Assembly: GCA_913063495.1 (NCBI GenBank)
Contig: CAJXXT010000034.1
Location: forward strand, 1 to 34,452
Reading direction: 5' to 3'
Source of the DNA: an uncultured Gammaproteobacteria bacterium
Lineage (GTDB): Bacteria > Pseudomonadota > Gammaproteobacteria > Pseudomonadales > Ketobacteraceae
DNA length: 34,452 nt
Below, piece by piece: positions 24,806 through 34,349 of this stretch. Below the pieces are notes generated by a model, which ran no database searches, was not told where the DNA came from, and worked only from the letters and a program-made list of their open reading frames with translations. A program made the translations under genes and the position numbers. Position 1 is the first letter of the stretch, and the number at the start of each line of letters is the position of its first letter.

Positions 24806-25165
24806 ATGAAAACAAACCTCAGCGTAATCCTAATGGCGGGTTTATTTTTCTTTACCCTAAACAGCACAGCCAACAACATCACTATCGACCCGAACAACGA
24901 ACCTATCTATTCTATTAAGCTGGGAAAAAATATCGCGAAGATCTGGGTACGTAGTACAGGTTGTACAAAACAGGAACATTTTGATCTTATGATTTTAGAT
25001 AAAAACGATCATTTTTCTATGCTATTAACACGAACAAAAAAAGATCCTTGTCGACGCAAACCTAAGATGATTGCGCTGACGTTTAACATTAATCAACCTA
25101 ATAACAACGTGAGTTCATCATCATTGCTTTATCTACACAATCCATTACGTCAATGGACGCTGTAG
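24806..25165 (+). CDS. Small secreted protein of unknown family
   Basis: 119 residues. The first 22 form a clear signal peptide (VILMAGLFFFTLNSTA before NNITID), so the mature protein is about 97 residues and periplasmic or extracellular. Two cysteines, in STGCTKQ and KDPCRRK, could form one disulfide. The sequence is beta-rich and basic in the middle (TRTKKDPCRRKPK), and I recognise no domain. GGTGAT precedes the ATG. It follows the protease terminator and its stop codon lies inside a long hairpin that ends at 25176. Whether it is linked to the protease is unknown. Confidence 0.72.
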   Translation: MKTNLSVILMAGLFFFTLNSTANNITIDPNNEPIYSIKLGKNIAKIWVRSTGCTKQEHFDLMILDKNDHFSMLLTRTKKDPCRRKPKMIALTFNINQPNNNVSSSSLLYLHNPLRQWTL

Positions 25166-25176
25166 ATAAAGCAATG
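25122..25176 (+). terminator. 16-bp hairpin spanning the stop codon of the small secreted protein
   Basis: CATTGCTTTATCTACA (25122-25137) is exactly complementary to 25161-25176, and the loop holds a nested TCCATT/AATGGA stem. The left arm is in the coding sequence and the right arm contains the TAG (25163-25165). There is no U-tract, so it may act as a 3'-end stabiliser or a convergent barrier to the crotonase gene instead of a classic terminator. Confidence 0.6.
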
Positions 25177-25195
25177 AACTTGACGTCAAAAGAAA

Positions 25196-25876
25196 TTAGA
25201 ACTCCTTCTTGATCGCCTCATCAACCAATACTAACAACTGATCTCTCACTCGCAATTTAGTACCATGATGAGCCTTAAGGTCTAATTGTGACATCATTTT
25301 AGCACCCGCCAATGCAGCTGAAAGCAATTGATCTTCTGGAACAACCTTATCCAAAAATCCCGCTGATACAGCATCATCAGGAGAAAATATCTCAGCATTA
25401 TTAACACTTCGGCCAAAATATGAAGGTGTTAAACGACCACGCGCTAATTCAACGCCAAAATATGGCATTGTCATTCCTATTGCGACCTCATTTAAACCTA
25501 CCTTATATTTTCCTGACACGCCGATACGATAGTCTACAGACAGTAACATTAATGCTCCCATCGCCAAGCTATGCCCGTTGCAAGCAATGATCACAGGTGC
25601 TGGAAATGTCAACAATCGCTGGGATAGTCGAGCGCCAGCTCCAACCAACTTACCAACCGCTGCAGGACCACCGTCCTTCATTACCGAAAGATCAAATCCC
25701 GCAGAAAACTTTCCTTCCCGACCAGTTAATAAAACAGTCGCTTTTTCTTCTTCTGCTTTATCCAACGCAGCATTAAGCTCATCAATTACTTGATGTGAAA
25801 CAGCGTTAGCCTTTCCATCATCAAGAGTGATAATTGCTACATTTTCATCTTTTTCATACGTCACTAAAGTGCTCAT
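25196..25876 (-). CDS. Crotonase-fold enoyl-CoA hydratase/isomerase family protein
   Basis: 226 residues, shorter than the usual 255-260 but with a complete fold. Oxyanion hole segments are FSAGFDL (57-63) and NGHSLAMGALMLLSVDYR (100-117). In enoyl-CoA hydratase one catalytic Glu lies in GGCEL and the other in the next strand; here the first is Leu (region MGALML), while the second is kept as E130 in KVGLNEVAIGM. That pairing is the one seen in mitochondrial-type delta3,delta2-enoyl-CoA isomerase, so double-bond isomerisation in unsaturated fatty-acid oxidation is the likelier role. It follows the MksB stop by 50 bases on the same strand and is convergent with the small secreted protein. GGGAA before the ATG is a fair ribosome binding site. 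Confidence 0.85.
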   Translation of the reverse strand: MSTLVTYEKDENVAIITLDDGKANAVSHQVIDELNAALDKAEEEKATVLLTGREGKFSAGFDLSVMKDGGPAAVGKLVGAGARLSQRLLTFPAPVIIACNGHSLAMGALMLLSVDYRIGVSGKYKVGLNEVAIGMTMPYFGVELARGRLTPSYFGRSVNNAEIFSPDDAVSAGFLDKVVPEDQLLSAALAGAKMMSQLDLKAHHGTKLRVRDQLLVLVDEAIKKEF

Positions 25877-25926
25877 TTTACATTCCCTACTTTTATATTA
25901 GCTGACATTAATACGATTCAAACAAA

Positions 25927-28900
25927 CTACTCTACAAATTCTTCCATAAAATCCAGCGCTGCCTGTTGATGAATAGTCGTTTTATGGCTATCCCAAAGTG
26001 CCTGAACTTTATCTTGATTAAACTCTTGTCGGTCAACATGAACCTGAGTTTTCAACTCTCCTTCTGCAGATTCGGAAGGACATTTTGCAAACACAAACTG
26101 GTTATTGACCAACTCCAAAAACGGCCCAGATTTACTGGAAGGCATAATAAACACCAATTGCAAACCTAACTGCTTGGTAAGATAATTAATCACTTCTTTT
26201 GAACGGGTTTCATCCATTCTTGAGAATGCTTCATCCACCAACACCATGCGCAAATGACTGTTACCTTCTTTAAATCGAAAAGCTGAAGTCACCGCAGCAG
26301 AACGTATGATATAAAAAGGGGTTTCTGACTGCCCTCCACTACCTGTTCCATATTGGCTAAGGGGTATATCGGCTTTATCTTTTGGCTTTTTATAAATTTC
26401 GTATTTACGGTAATTCCGGTAATCTGAAATACGTTCTAATTCACGCATTGCTTTCTGCTCATCGTCGTCCAACAACATACTCATCATATTATCGCGAACT
26501 TTGATGCTCCGAGGAGACAAGTCGATCTCATTAAGGCTAACGCCATCACCGAGCTGGGGTTGATCAATAATCTCTTTAAAGAAGCCCTGATATTCTTTGA
26601 ACTCAGGCACCCATTCACTGCCAAAGCGATAAGTTTCTTGATCAGCACCAAAACAATGGTTCTGTAGCTCTTCATTTAACTCGTCTAGCACCCGAATGCC
26701 ATCGTTAATGGCTTGATAAATTGAGTGGCATAAATTAGTTACAAATGCGGTATTAAACGCAATCTTTAGATCAATCAGTTTGTCATGTTTTTCAACCAAA
26801 ATATTGTTTTTAAGCCGATTATGAATATTATCCAATTCTTTTTGTAACTGACATATACGGGAAAACATTTTACGGGTTATATCGTTCTCATAATCCCGCT
26901 GAAACATGATTCCATCATTGGGCTGACACCGCGTATTGTGTTCTCGCACTGCAACTTCCAATTGACCGATAAGTTTACGCAACTCATTTTCGTATTCATT
27001 GAGTTGGTTTTTGAGATGTTCACAATTTGCCGATTCAGCTGCTTGGTCTGCGTGAGCTAACCGTTCATCTAAAGGATAATCAGGCCATACAGGGGATATT
27101 TGTTGTAACGTCTGCTCTTTATCATCAGCCGTTTGCAAAGTTTCTTCTTTACGATCTGCGACCAGCGTAATGCTTCGTTCTACCGCTTCCAGCTTGTTTT
27201 GCAAACCACCACTGCGTTTTAACGTTTTCTTTTGATGGGTATTAAGTTCTGTACGTTTCGATTCCGCCTCTATTAGCTCCGATTCGAGGTCATCAAACTC
27301 TGTTAGATCAAGTTGTTGCAACTTCTCTTTAGCTGACTTAAGAGAACGTTGAGACTCAACAGATGTTTGCACCAAATCACCGATTTGCACGTACTTAATA
27401 CGATCAATCGCTGTTAACAATAGCTGAGTCTCGTTTACCGCATCACTTGCCAGCTGCGCTTGACGCCAAATATCATCAAGTTCATTACGTTTTGCAAGTA
27501 ACGCACGCTCTCTTGCGCCTTGACCAAATACAAGCTCACTATCCGGTACGTCACAACGGTACATACTGTATGAACCAGACCCCATACCGCCACGGGTTAC
27601 ACCACGACGAGTAAAACGTAACGTTTCAGCATCCTCAACTCGCTCGACAGTACCGTAACTTGCACATAGATAATATTCTGCCGTTTTATGGGAGAACTCC
27701 ATCACATGAATCATGGAATTCTTTGGAAGGTTCTGACGTAACTTCTGATAATCCTTTTGCGCCTTTTCGCCCTGAATAACCCTAGCCTTATTATTTCGTC
27801 CCCCTAAGGAACGAACAATAGCAATCGCTTGAGCTTCATAAGCAGGCTCCACAATAATGGAAAATCGTGCACCTCCAATATACCCTTCAATTGCTGACTG
27901 CCACTCAGCATCCATCACCTCGACATAGTCACATAACACGCGAGCATCTGCTTCTGGGCATTGTTTACGGATAGCTTGTAGAGCAACAACTACATACGGC
28001 GGGTAACTAACCTGTTGGGTTTCTAACGAGGCAATTTCTAATTGTTTTTTTTCTGCTTGCTTTTCACATTGTGCTTTTTGTGTATTTTGACGTTCCCGCA
28101 GATTAGCGACACCATCACGAATACTAACGCCATCCTCTTGATCCTCCCTGCCACTTAACGCATTAACCAGTTGAACATGCTGCTGCTGAAGCTTTACCAC
28201 ATCATCGAGCAACTTTTCTGATTGTGCGCCATCAACCCAGTCTTCATTAAATAGGGTCGTCATATCAGGCAACGCTTGATTTTTCCCACCCGATACTGAT
28301 GCAAGATTCTTTTTAAGAGGCTTCTGAGCTAGCCCTAGTATATCAAGTGCCAAATTTGGTTTTGAAAGATGCTGCTGAATGGCTTCTGATGCTTGCGCAT
28401 TAGCTCTTAGCTGGGCATCTTGAGCATATACTGGCCCTTGCAGTTGTTGTAGGCGTTTATTATTCTCGGTCACCGACTGCTCGTAATGGTCTTTATCTCT
28501 TAACGCAGGAACCCCTAGGCGTTTAGCATTAAGCTCATCAACAATCTGCTGAATATCTCGCAACCGCCCGTCATTTACAGATATTTCCCGCTCAACCTCT
28601 TCAAACTCATTCCTTAACGTTTGCTGCTTCTGTTTCTCATTCAGATAATTTCTTTGCTCTTCCAAATAGCAGGCTTTGGCATAAATATAGGTGTGTTCTT
28701 GCCACTCAATCCAACGCTCAACATAGATCTGGCCCTGTAACTGAGCATGACTTAAAATATCGATGCTTTCTTTCAGTTTTCTTGCGTCATTTTCCATCGC
28801 GTGAACATTTTTCATCAACCCAGAAACTGATCGAATTGCTTCACCAAGGTCCTTTTTCTCTAACACTTCATTGGCAACAAACGAATGTATACCTTTTTTA

Positions 28901-29577
28901 TTTGGCTTATAGGCCATAAAACCCGAAAATGCTTTCGCCGCATTCATGGCTTCTCGGTCAGTAACACGTCCACTAATACCTCTAAGCGCAGCGTATAAAC
29001 GAGCCAAGTAGGATTTTTTTGTATCGTATTTTTCTACAGATTTCTTGCCAACTTGCCGACCTAGCAGCGAATATATTTCGGTAATAGGGACAACATGTTT
29101 TCCGTCGTCGTAACTTCTCACAAAATGATCTATCGATAATTGTTCATTGGTAACGATCATAAACAATGTACTATCAAGCTTTGCTTGTCGTTGACTACCA
29201 ACGGTTTCTAAAAAAGCGCGATTAGCAATAATAGCGGTAAACGGTTCAGCGCTTTCACCTTCTGTAGGATGAAATACCGCAGCAATATAACCATCCGTTA
29301 CCCAAGGTCGTGCATAGCTACCATCATCACAACCAAGCACATAGGATTCTAAGGTTCGCATTTGTTTACCGCTGCGCCCTCGCTGACTGGTTTCTTCTTG
29401 CCCAGGATTATAAGAAAACAAGGTATCGTGAGCAGCCGTCATAATGGTTTGCAAGGCATCAGCCGCGGTTGTTTTACCGGAACCATTCCCACCAGACAGC
29501 AAATTTACCGGGCCGTATTCAAATTCTTGATTGGGAATACCGCCCCAATTGACATAAATAAATTTCTTTAAAAACAT
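25927..29577 (-). CDS. MksB/JetC-like SMC ATPase of a MukBEF-type condensin
   Basis: 1216 residues with SMC architecture. Walker A GGNGSGKTTAAD is at 29-40 (K35); long coiled-coil arms at about 230-560 and 690-1000 flank a hinge near 540-680. The C-terminal head has the ABC signature TGSGGQSETPFYI (about 1077) and Walker B RMVLVDEAFSRMDETR (D1115, E1116). The heads join by ATP to hold DNA loops. It is the last gene of a three-gene operon after a KITE-like protein (7-base gap) and a kleisin-like protein, the order of mukFEB, mksFEB and Wadjet jetABC. It is more MksB/JetC than MukB in sequence style and length. No nuclease gene follows; the next gene is a crotonase. Confidence 0.9.
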   Translation of the reverse strand: MFLKKFIYVNWGGIPNQEFEYGPVNLLSGGNGSGKTTAADALQTIMTAAHDTLFSYNPGQEETSQRGRSGKQMRTLESYVLGCDDGSYARPWVTDGYIAAVFHPTEGESAEPFTAIIANRAFLETVGSQRQAKLDSTLFMIVTNEQLSIDHFVRSYDDGKHVVPITEIYSLLGRQVGKKSVEKYDTKKSYLARLYAALRGISGRVTDREAMNAAKAFSGFMAYKPNKKGIHSFVANEVLEKKDLGEAIRSVSGLMKNVHAMENDARKLKESIDILSHAQLQGQIYVERWIEWQEHTYIYAKACYLEEQRNYLNEKQKQQTLRNEFEEVEREISVNDGRLRDIQQIVDELNAKRLGVPALRDKDHYEQSVTENNKRLQQLQGPVYAQDAQLRANAQASEAIQQHLSKPNLALDILGLAQKPLKKNLASVSGGKNQALPDMTTLFNEDWVDGAQSEKLLDDVVKLQQQHVQLVNALSGREDQEDGVSIRDGVANLRERQNTQKAQCEKQAEKKQLEIASLETQQVSYPPYVVVALQAIRKQCPEADARVLCDYVEVMDAEWQSAIEGYIGGARFSIIVEPAYEAQAIAIVRSLGGRNNKARVIQGEKAQKDYQKLRQNLPKNSMIHVMEFSHKTAEYYLCASYGTVERVEDAETLRFTRRGVTRGGMGSGSYSMYRCDVPDSELVFGQGARERALLAKRNELDDIWRQAQLASDAVNETQLLLTAIDRIKYVQIGDLVQTSVESQRSLKSAKEKLQQLDLTEFDDLESELIEAESKRTELNTHQKKTLKRSGGLQNKLEAVERSITLVADRKEETLQTADDKEQTLQQISPVWPDYPLDERLAHADQAAESANCEHLKNQLNEYENELRKLIGQLEVAVREHNTRCQPNDGIMFQRDYENDITRKMFSRICQLQKELDNIHNRLKNNILVEKHDKLIDLKIAFNTAFVTNLCHSIYQAINDGIRVLDELNEELQNHCFGADQETYRFGSEWVPEFKEYQGFFKEIIDQPQLGDGVSLNEIDLSPRSIKVRDNMMSMLLDDDEQKAMRELERISDYRNYRKYEIYKKPKDKADIPLSQYGTGSGGQSETPFYIIRSAAVTSAFRFKEGNSHLRMVLVDEAFSRMDETRSKEVINYLTKQLGLQLVFIMPSSKSGPFLELVNNQFVFAKCPSESAEGELKTQVHVDRQEFNQDKVQALWDSHKTTIHQQAALDFMEEFVE

Positions 29578-29584
29578 GAATTAC

Positions 29585-30307
29585 TTAGCTCTCGATTTTA
29601 TTTACAGTAGATTCTTCAAACTCAGCTTCAACGTCAGTTTCCACGTCATTCGGCATTACGCTCTCATGACCCTCATTAACTAAGGGTTGCAATGCATCAA
29701 GAACCTGATCACTAACGTAACTCACGATCATTGGACGAATCCTTATCCATGCCTCGCCACTTTCAATATCCTCTTCTTTACGATACTGAATCAGACGTAA
29801 CTGTTTCAAACTGCGAAACAGATCTTTACGATGCGTTATATTATTGGGGAGCGTCTTCTTTAAAAGGTTTTTCAACGCTATATTTAACGCTTCCAGCGAC
29901 AAAGTCGCACACCCATTCTCATCGACCTGCCCTTCTCGCAGCGATTTCTCATATTGACTACGCAACACCAACACAAGTTCCACTTCAGTTTTATTCAACC
30001 GTGAACGCATACCGGATTTAAACGGTGGATCATTTTCATCAACCATGCCAGGCACTTCACTTCCCGGCGGATACAATCGAACAAACTGAAACCGGGTATC
30101 ATGCTGAATGCGAATACGAAGCATACCAAGGTAATCATTCACCAAATTCTCTAGTCGCAAATAACGATCATAGAGCAGCTGTTCTTTTTGGCTTTCGTCA
30201 CGGCACAAGACGCCATAGTCCATAAGACGTATTAACAACTCACTCAGCTCATTGGTACTGATACCATTTTTTTCTAACTGTTTATCAATGGACGCCAACA
30301 CTAGCAA
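29585..30307 (-). CDS. MksE/JetB-like KITE subunit
   Basis: 240 residues, predicted winged-helix and helical, no membrane segment. It begins immediately after the kleisin gene stop: the TTG at 30307 follows TAA with no gap, and a GTG two codons on at 30301 has better spacing (8 bases) to GAGGG, so either may be used. The pattern [62 protein letters not shown] is like the JetB/MksE family (DUF4194). The tail after about 215 is acidic. MksE bridges kleisin and SMC heads in this complex. Assignment rests on operon position plus this recalled pattern. Confidence 0.82.
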   Translation of the reverse strand: MLVLASIDKQLEKNGISTNELSELLIRLMDYGVLCRDESQKEQLLYDRYLRLENLVNDYLGMLRIRIQHDTRFQFVRLYPPGSEVPGMVDENDPPFKSGMRSRLNKTEVELVLVLRSQYEKSLREGQVDENGCATLSLEALNIALKNLLKKTLPNNITHRKDLFRSLKQLRLIQYRKEEDIESGEAWIRIRPMIVSYVSDQVLDALQPLVNEGHESVMPNDVETDVEAEFEESTVNKIES

Positions 30308-31753
30308 TTACCCTCGTTCAACCAATTCAATATAATATTCATCCAATTTTTTGATATATCCATCTGAACCATTGTCAATCACATCAAAAGGTCCTTCTAT
30401 ACGAAACAGATATTCGGTATTTAGGTTATTAATACTGCCCACCTCTATGGCGTGCACGGCACTTAACAAATCATCTGCGGTTAAGACGGGTAAATGACGC
30501 GTACTGACACGCTTGCCATTGCCTATAGCATCAACGAGATAGGTACGAGTATCTTTGTCATTGATTGAAAACGCTTTATCAACAACCTGTTGCACATAGA
30601 GTTGTTTTCTCGCATCTCGATCCAACACAACGGGTTCATTGACGGATGTTTTCACGATACGTTTCTCTCGCTCTTCCGACAGCTTTAGGTGTGCAGGATC
30701 AACAAAACCAACGCTGACCGTTTCCATAAGCCCTGCAGTCACATCCATTAATGCAGCCTGTTCGGATTCTGGCAATGTAGTCAATGCTTGGCACATCGAC
30801 ACCAAATCATCATTCCTCTGCTGACTTAAAAAACTCATCTGACGAATAATTATATCCGCTCGTTGAGTAAAGCTTTGCAACGCTTTTCTCAACGACGGGA
30901 GCATTATATCGCAAGCATTTTTCAATCGACTTTCAATGGTATCTAAAACAAAGTATAGATAAGACTGATTTGCCGCAACAATGCCATCAGGGAATATCTG
31001 ACGTAATTTACGTTCGGCGTCGGCTTTGAACTGTTTACGTTTACGTCGTATTTTTGTAATCGTATTGGCAATTTCTTCTCGATGTTTTTCCACACTATCT
31101 GCTGACAGTCGCACCGCGATATCCGGCTGAAAACGCTTTTCCATAAAGTCAAAAAACTCATCACTGGCTTTTTCGACCATTACATGGGCTTCAACTTCCT
31201 TCACTAACTCACGTTTTCGCTCATCCAGTTCTGAAATAACATCGGTAAAATCACTAATAATGCGTTCAGAGTATTCATAAGCATCTAACAAGTCGTGTAT
31301 GTCACCCATATCAAGAAAGGCCTTAAGCGCATTCCGAGTATTTCGAGTGTTTCTATGCCGTGTTCTTATGCGGGAAGTGTCAATATCAATAAATGGCTGA
31401 GTAAACACTCGACCCTGTCGTGTAAAGCCGAAAGTGCTTTTGAGCGTCGCCTCATCCATTTGACGCTCAAGCCAACCATACTCAATTAGTGTATTCAAAA
31501 TCCAGACAGCTAGTTCACGCTCATTACGAAATCGACTAACGCCTTCCTCTTCCTCATCACTATCCAATATTGGCGCACGCGTTATAGCCTCTTGAAAGGT
31601 GTCTAACAGCTGGTTGCGATCGACACCATGGCCATAGTCAGCCAAGGTACTGTATAAACGCAGGTAGAACAGCCGTAAACACTCAATGAGCACTTCCCGG
31701 TACTTACTCGTGAGAGGCTTAAAAAACTGGCTATGATTGTCAGTAAAAAACAT
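30308..31753 (-). CDS. MksF/JetA-like kleisin subunit
   Basis: 481 residues. The N-terminal winged-helix-like region (FFKPLTSKYREVLIECLRLFYLRLYS) is followed by a long helical middle (about 150-290, ISDFTDVISELDERKRELVKEVEAHV and after) and a C-terminal winged-helix-like domain (about 400-481). This is the layout of MukF and JetA proteins, which link the two SMC heads. It is first in the operon, in front of the KITE and SMC genes. The ATG at 31753 has no obvious Shine-Dalgarno. Three 12-bp repeats lie just upstream, and gap is divergent from it. Function by homology is chromosome compaction or plasmid surveillance. Confidence 0.82.
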   Translation of the reverse strand: MFFTDNHSQFFKPLTSKYREVLIECLRLFYLRLYSTLADYGHGVDRNQLLDTFQEAITRAPILDSDEEEEGVSRFRNERELAVWILNTLIEYGWLERQMDEATLKSTFGFTRQGRVFTQPFIDIDTSRIRTRHRNTRNTRNALKAFLDMGDIHDLLDAYEYSERIISDFTDVISELDERKRELVKEVEAHVMVEKASDEFFDFMEKRFQPDIAVRLSADSVEKHREEIANTITKIRRKRKQFKADAERKLRQIFPDGIVAANQSYLYFVLDTIESRLKNACDIMLPSLRKALQSFTQRADIIIRQMSFLSQQRNDDLVSMCQALTTLPESEQAALMDVTAGLMETVSVGFVDPAHLKLSEEREKRIVKTSVNEPVVLDRDARKQLYVQQVVDKAFSINDKDTRTYLVDAIGNGKRVSTRHLPVLTADDLLSAVHAIEVGSINNLNTEYLFRIEGPFDVIDNGSDGYIKKLDEYYIELVERG

Positions 31754-32086
31754 ACGTAAAATCCGTAGAATATCGTGCCTATTGTCGTGCCTAATATCGT
31801 GGGCAAGCGACCGATAGTAGGTGTCATCTACTCACTTGTCCATCGGTATACATCGCGTCTATAGCAATAATTAACCTTAGACACGTTACTTCCACCTTCA
31901 ACCTTGGTTTCGTCAACCAAAACAACAACTTTGAGAGTGGTTGGATCCACATTTATAGCTATTTCCCTGCATCTTCAAAGCACTTAGACAATATCAATCT
32001 TGCTGAAATAAACCGCTTTTATAAATTATTAGCTATTATTTATTAATCACTTTAGGACAGCCACACCACCTTTCGGAGACATATCT
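31754..32086. other. Divergent intergenic region between the mks operon and gap
   Basis: This 333-bp region has no convincing ORF or RNA. It carries the 12-bp repeats at 31769-31804 on the mks side and, on the gap side, TTTATAAATTATTAG at about 32018-32032 as a possible -10 region with no clear -35. The ribosome binding site of gap is CGGAG at about 32075-32079. Confidence 0.55.
31769..31804. repeat. Three 12-bp imperfect tandem repeats upstream of mksF
   Basis: Units are AATATCGTGCCT (31769-31780), ATTGTCGTGCCT (31781-31792) and AATATCGTGGGC (31793-31804). Read in the mks direction they contain AGGCACGATATT-type blocks, 15 to 50 bases before the start codon, in the leader or promoter. A regulator binding array or slippage product are both possible. 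Confidence 0.65.
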
Positions 32087-33094
32087 ATGCCTATTCGTAT
32101 CGCCATCAATGGTTTTGGTCGTATCGGTAGAAATACTTTACGCGCGCTTTATGAAAACGGATACAGAGATAGGCTGGAGGTGGTCGCAATAAATGATTTA
32201 GGTAAAGGTGACGTAAACGCCCACCTCCTCCGTTATGACACAGTTCATGGAAAGTTTCCTGGCTCAGTGAGCTACCAGAAAGGCACAATGACGATCGACG
32301 GGGATCCGATCGCTATTCTGTCAGAAAAAGACCCCACTGCTCTGCCGTGGAAATCTCTGAACGTAGATCTAGTGTTTGAGTGCACTGGGCTTTTCACTAA
32401 ACGCGATGATGCAGCGGCTCATGTAGAAGCTGGAGCAACCAAAGTTATCGTCTCCGCTCCATCGGAAGGTGCAGATGCCACGATTGTCTACGGCGTTAAT
32501 GACGACTTATTAACTGAAAAGCATATAGTAATATCAAACGCCTCATGCACAACAAACTGCCTGGCCCCAATAGCAAAACCCATTCACGATGCGATAGGGA
32601 TTAAGCAGGGTTTAATGACAACGATACACTCCATCACCAATGATCAAGCGCTTACTGACGTGTACCATAAAGATTTGCGACGCGCCCGATCGGCAACACA
32701 ATCAATGATTCCGACAAAAACGGGTGCCGCAGCGGCTGTAGGTATAGTGCTTCCAGAACTAGCAGGTAAACTTGATGGTATGGCGATGCGGGTACCCGTA
32801 GTTAACGTATCGGTTATTGATTTCACTTTCACCGTTGCTCGAAAAACCAGTGCCGGTGAAATTAATGAAGTCATGATGAAAGCGGCCGCACGATCAAAGG
32901 GCAGTATATTACAAATTAACCAGGAGCCTTTGGTCTCTATTGATTTTAACCATAACCCTGCCAGTGCAATCTTTGATTGCACACAAACCCATGTGAACGA
33001 CAACCTTGTTAAGGTGATTGCTTGGTATGACAATGAATGGGGGTTTTCAAACAGGATGCTAGATAATGCCATTGCGTTGATGGCTGTTGGATAG
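32087..33094 (+). CDS. gap: Type I glyceraldehyde-3-phosphate dehydrogenase
   Basis: 335 residues. Rossmann motif NGFGRIGR (8-15), the active-site SNASCTTNC with C154, its partner H181 in [25 protein letters not shown] for phosphate binding, and [12 protein letters not shown] near the end define a phosphorylating GAPDH. Two details differ from the usual glycolytic enzyme: HSI for HSY and WGF for WGY. These and its general style resemble the second, often gluconeogenic, GAPDH type. [10 protein letters not shown] argues against erythrose-4-phosphate dehydrogenase, which usually has CIIP. CGGAG lies 7 bases before the ATG. It is alone, divergent from the mks operon. Confidence 0.93.
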   Translation: MPIRIAINGFGRIGRNTLRALYENGYRDRLEVVAINDLGKGDVNAHLLRYDTVHGKFPGSVSYQKGTMTIDGDPIAILSEKDPTALPWKSLNVDLVFECTGLFTKRDDAAAHVEAGATKVIVSAPSEGADATIVYGVNDDLLTEKHIVISNASCTTNCLAPIAKPIHDAIGIKQGLMTTIHSITNDQALTDVYHKDLRRARSATQSMIPTKTGAAAAVGIVLPELAGKLDGMAMRVPVVNVSVIDFTFTVARKTSAGEINEVMMKAAARSKGSILQINQEPLVSIDFNHNPASAIFDCTQTHVNDNLVKVIAWYDNEWGFSNRMLDNAIALMAVG

Positions 33095-33145
33095 CACCCT
33101 GTTGTTGAGGTAGAAAGTTAAGGTAAAGAGTTAAGATCAACGGAA

Positions 33146-34285
33146 TTAATCAAGTATTGATCTTGCTATAATTTCCTTCATAATTTCTGATGTACCCGCT
33201 AATATCCGGTGTACACGCTCATCCTGATATAGCTGGCAAATTGGATACTCTTCCATATAACCAGCCCCACCATGCAGTTGAAGACCCACATCAACCATTC
33301 GCCCGTTTAGTTCACTAGTCCATAACTTTGCTCTAGCGGCATCAACTGCATCAAGCCCTTCACCATTAACCATTTCTACACATCGATCAACATAACACTG
33401 TGCAATATCAATCTCGGCATCAAGCTCTGCCAATTTAAACCGGGTATTTTGCATTTTTGAAAGTGGCTTTCCAAAAACCTTACGTCCCGTCACAAACTCT
33501 CGAGTATGAGCCATTGCAACCTTTGCGGCAGCAACATTACCGCAAGCAGCAATTAAACGCTCCTCCGCTAATCCAACCATAAGATGATAGAAACCACCAT
33601 CAACTTTCCCAAGAACATTTTTATCTGAAAGCTTAACATCATTAAAAAACAACTCCGCAGTATCCTGTGACTTTAGGCCCATTTTTTTGAGATTTCTTCC
33701 TCTCTCAAAACCTTCCATACCACGCTCCACTAAGAACAATGTCATTGCATGAGGGTTGTTTGGGTTAGTTTTCGCCGCCACAATTATTACATCAGCATTT
33801 ATGCCGTTTGAAATATAGGTTTTTGAACCATTTAAAACCCACTCATCCCCTATTTTTTCTGCATGAGTTTTCATTCCAGCCAAATCAGAACCTGCATCTG
33901 GCTCCGTCATGGCGATAGCGAGAATAATTTCCCCAGTAATCATGCCAGGAATAAAACGTTGCTTTTGTTCTTCCGTGGCAAAATGTTCAATATAGGGACC
34001 AACCAATCGACTATGTAATGTAATAAAATAACCAGAGTCACCATGATTTGCATTCTCCTCTACCAGGATTTGTTCATAACGAAAATCTTTCAGGCCTAAA
34101 CCACCATATTTTTCATCTGCCCACATACAAAGAAAGCCCATTTCCCCTGCTTTTAGAAACGCTTCTCTATCTACAATTCTTTGCTCTCTCCACCGCTCGC
34201 GATGGGGGGCAATTTCTTTTTGGAAAAATTTTATTGCAGTATCCCGGAACTGCTCCATCTCTTGTAAAAAAGGTTTACGTTGCAT
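33146..34285 (-). CDS. Acyl-CoA dehydrogenase (long-chain/isovaleryl-type active site)
   Basis: 379 residues, typical length. FAD-binding AIAMTEPDAGSDLAG (123-137) and WVLNGSKTYISNG (149-161), then helices with QLHGGAGYMEEYPICQLYQDERVHRILAGTSEIMKEIIAR. In medium-chain enzymes the catalytic Glu is in YEGT; here that is LAGT, while GLAEERLIAACGN has Glu (E242) at the helix-G position used by isovaleryl- and long-chain-type enzymes. Electrons go to ETF and then ETF-QO, whose gene end is at the window start. AGGAGA precedes the ATG. It lies 64 bases after the partial upstream gene, so both are probably one transcript. Confidence 0.92.
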   Translation of the reverse strand: MQRKPFLQEMEQFRDTAIKFFQKEIAPHRERWREQRIVDREAFLKAGEMGFLCMWADEKYGGLGLKDFRYEQILVEENANHGDSGYFITLHSRLVGPYIEHFATEEQKQRFIPGMITGEIILAIAMTEPDAGSDLAGMKTHAEKIGDEWVLNGSKTYISNGINADVIIVAAKTNPNNPHAMTLFLVERGMEGFERGRNLKKMGLKSQDTAELFFNDVKLSDKNVLGKVDGGFYHLMVGLAEERLIAACGNVAAAKVAMAHTREFVTGRKVFGKPLSKMQNTRFKLAELDAEIDIAQCYVDRCVEMVNGEGLDAVDAARAKLWTSELNGRMVDVGLQLHGGAGYMEEYPICQLYQDERVHRILAGTSEIMKEIIARSILD

Positions 34286-34349
34286 AAAAATATCTCCTAA
34301 TACTGCTAAATAATTGTTTCAGTAAGGTCTAGCCATTCAATTGCTAAAC

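Noticed and set aside
25927-31753. Complete Wadjet defence system
   Set aside because: No JetD/TOPRIM nuclease gene exists in the window, so only the condensin part can be claimed.
31769-31804. Iteron or replication origin
   Set aside because: Only three short imperfect copies, with no replication initiator gene, DnaA-box cluster or AT-rich unwinding block nearby.
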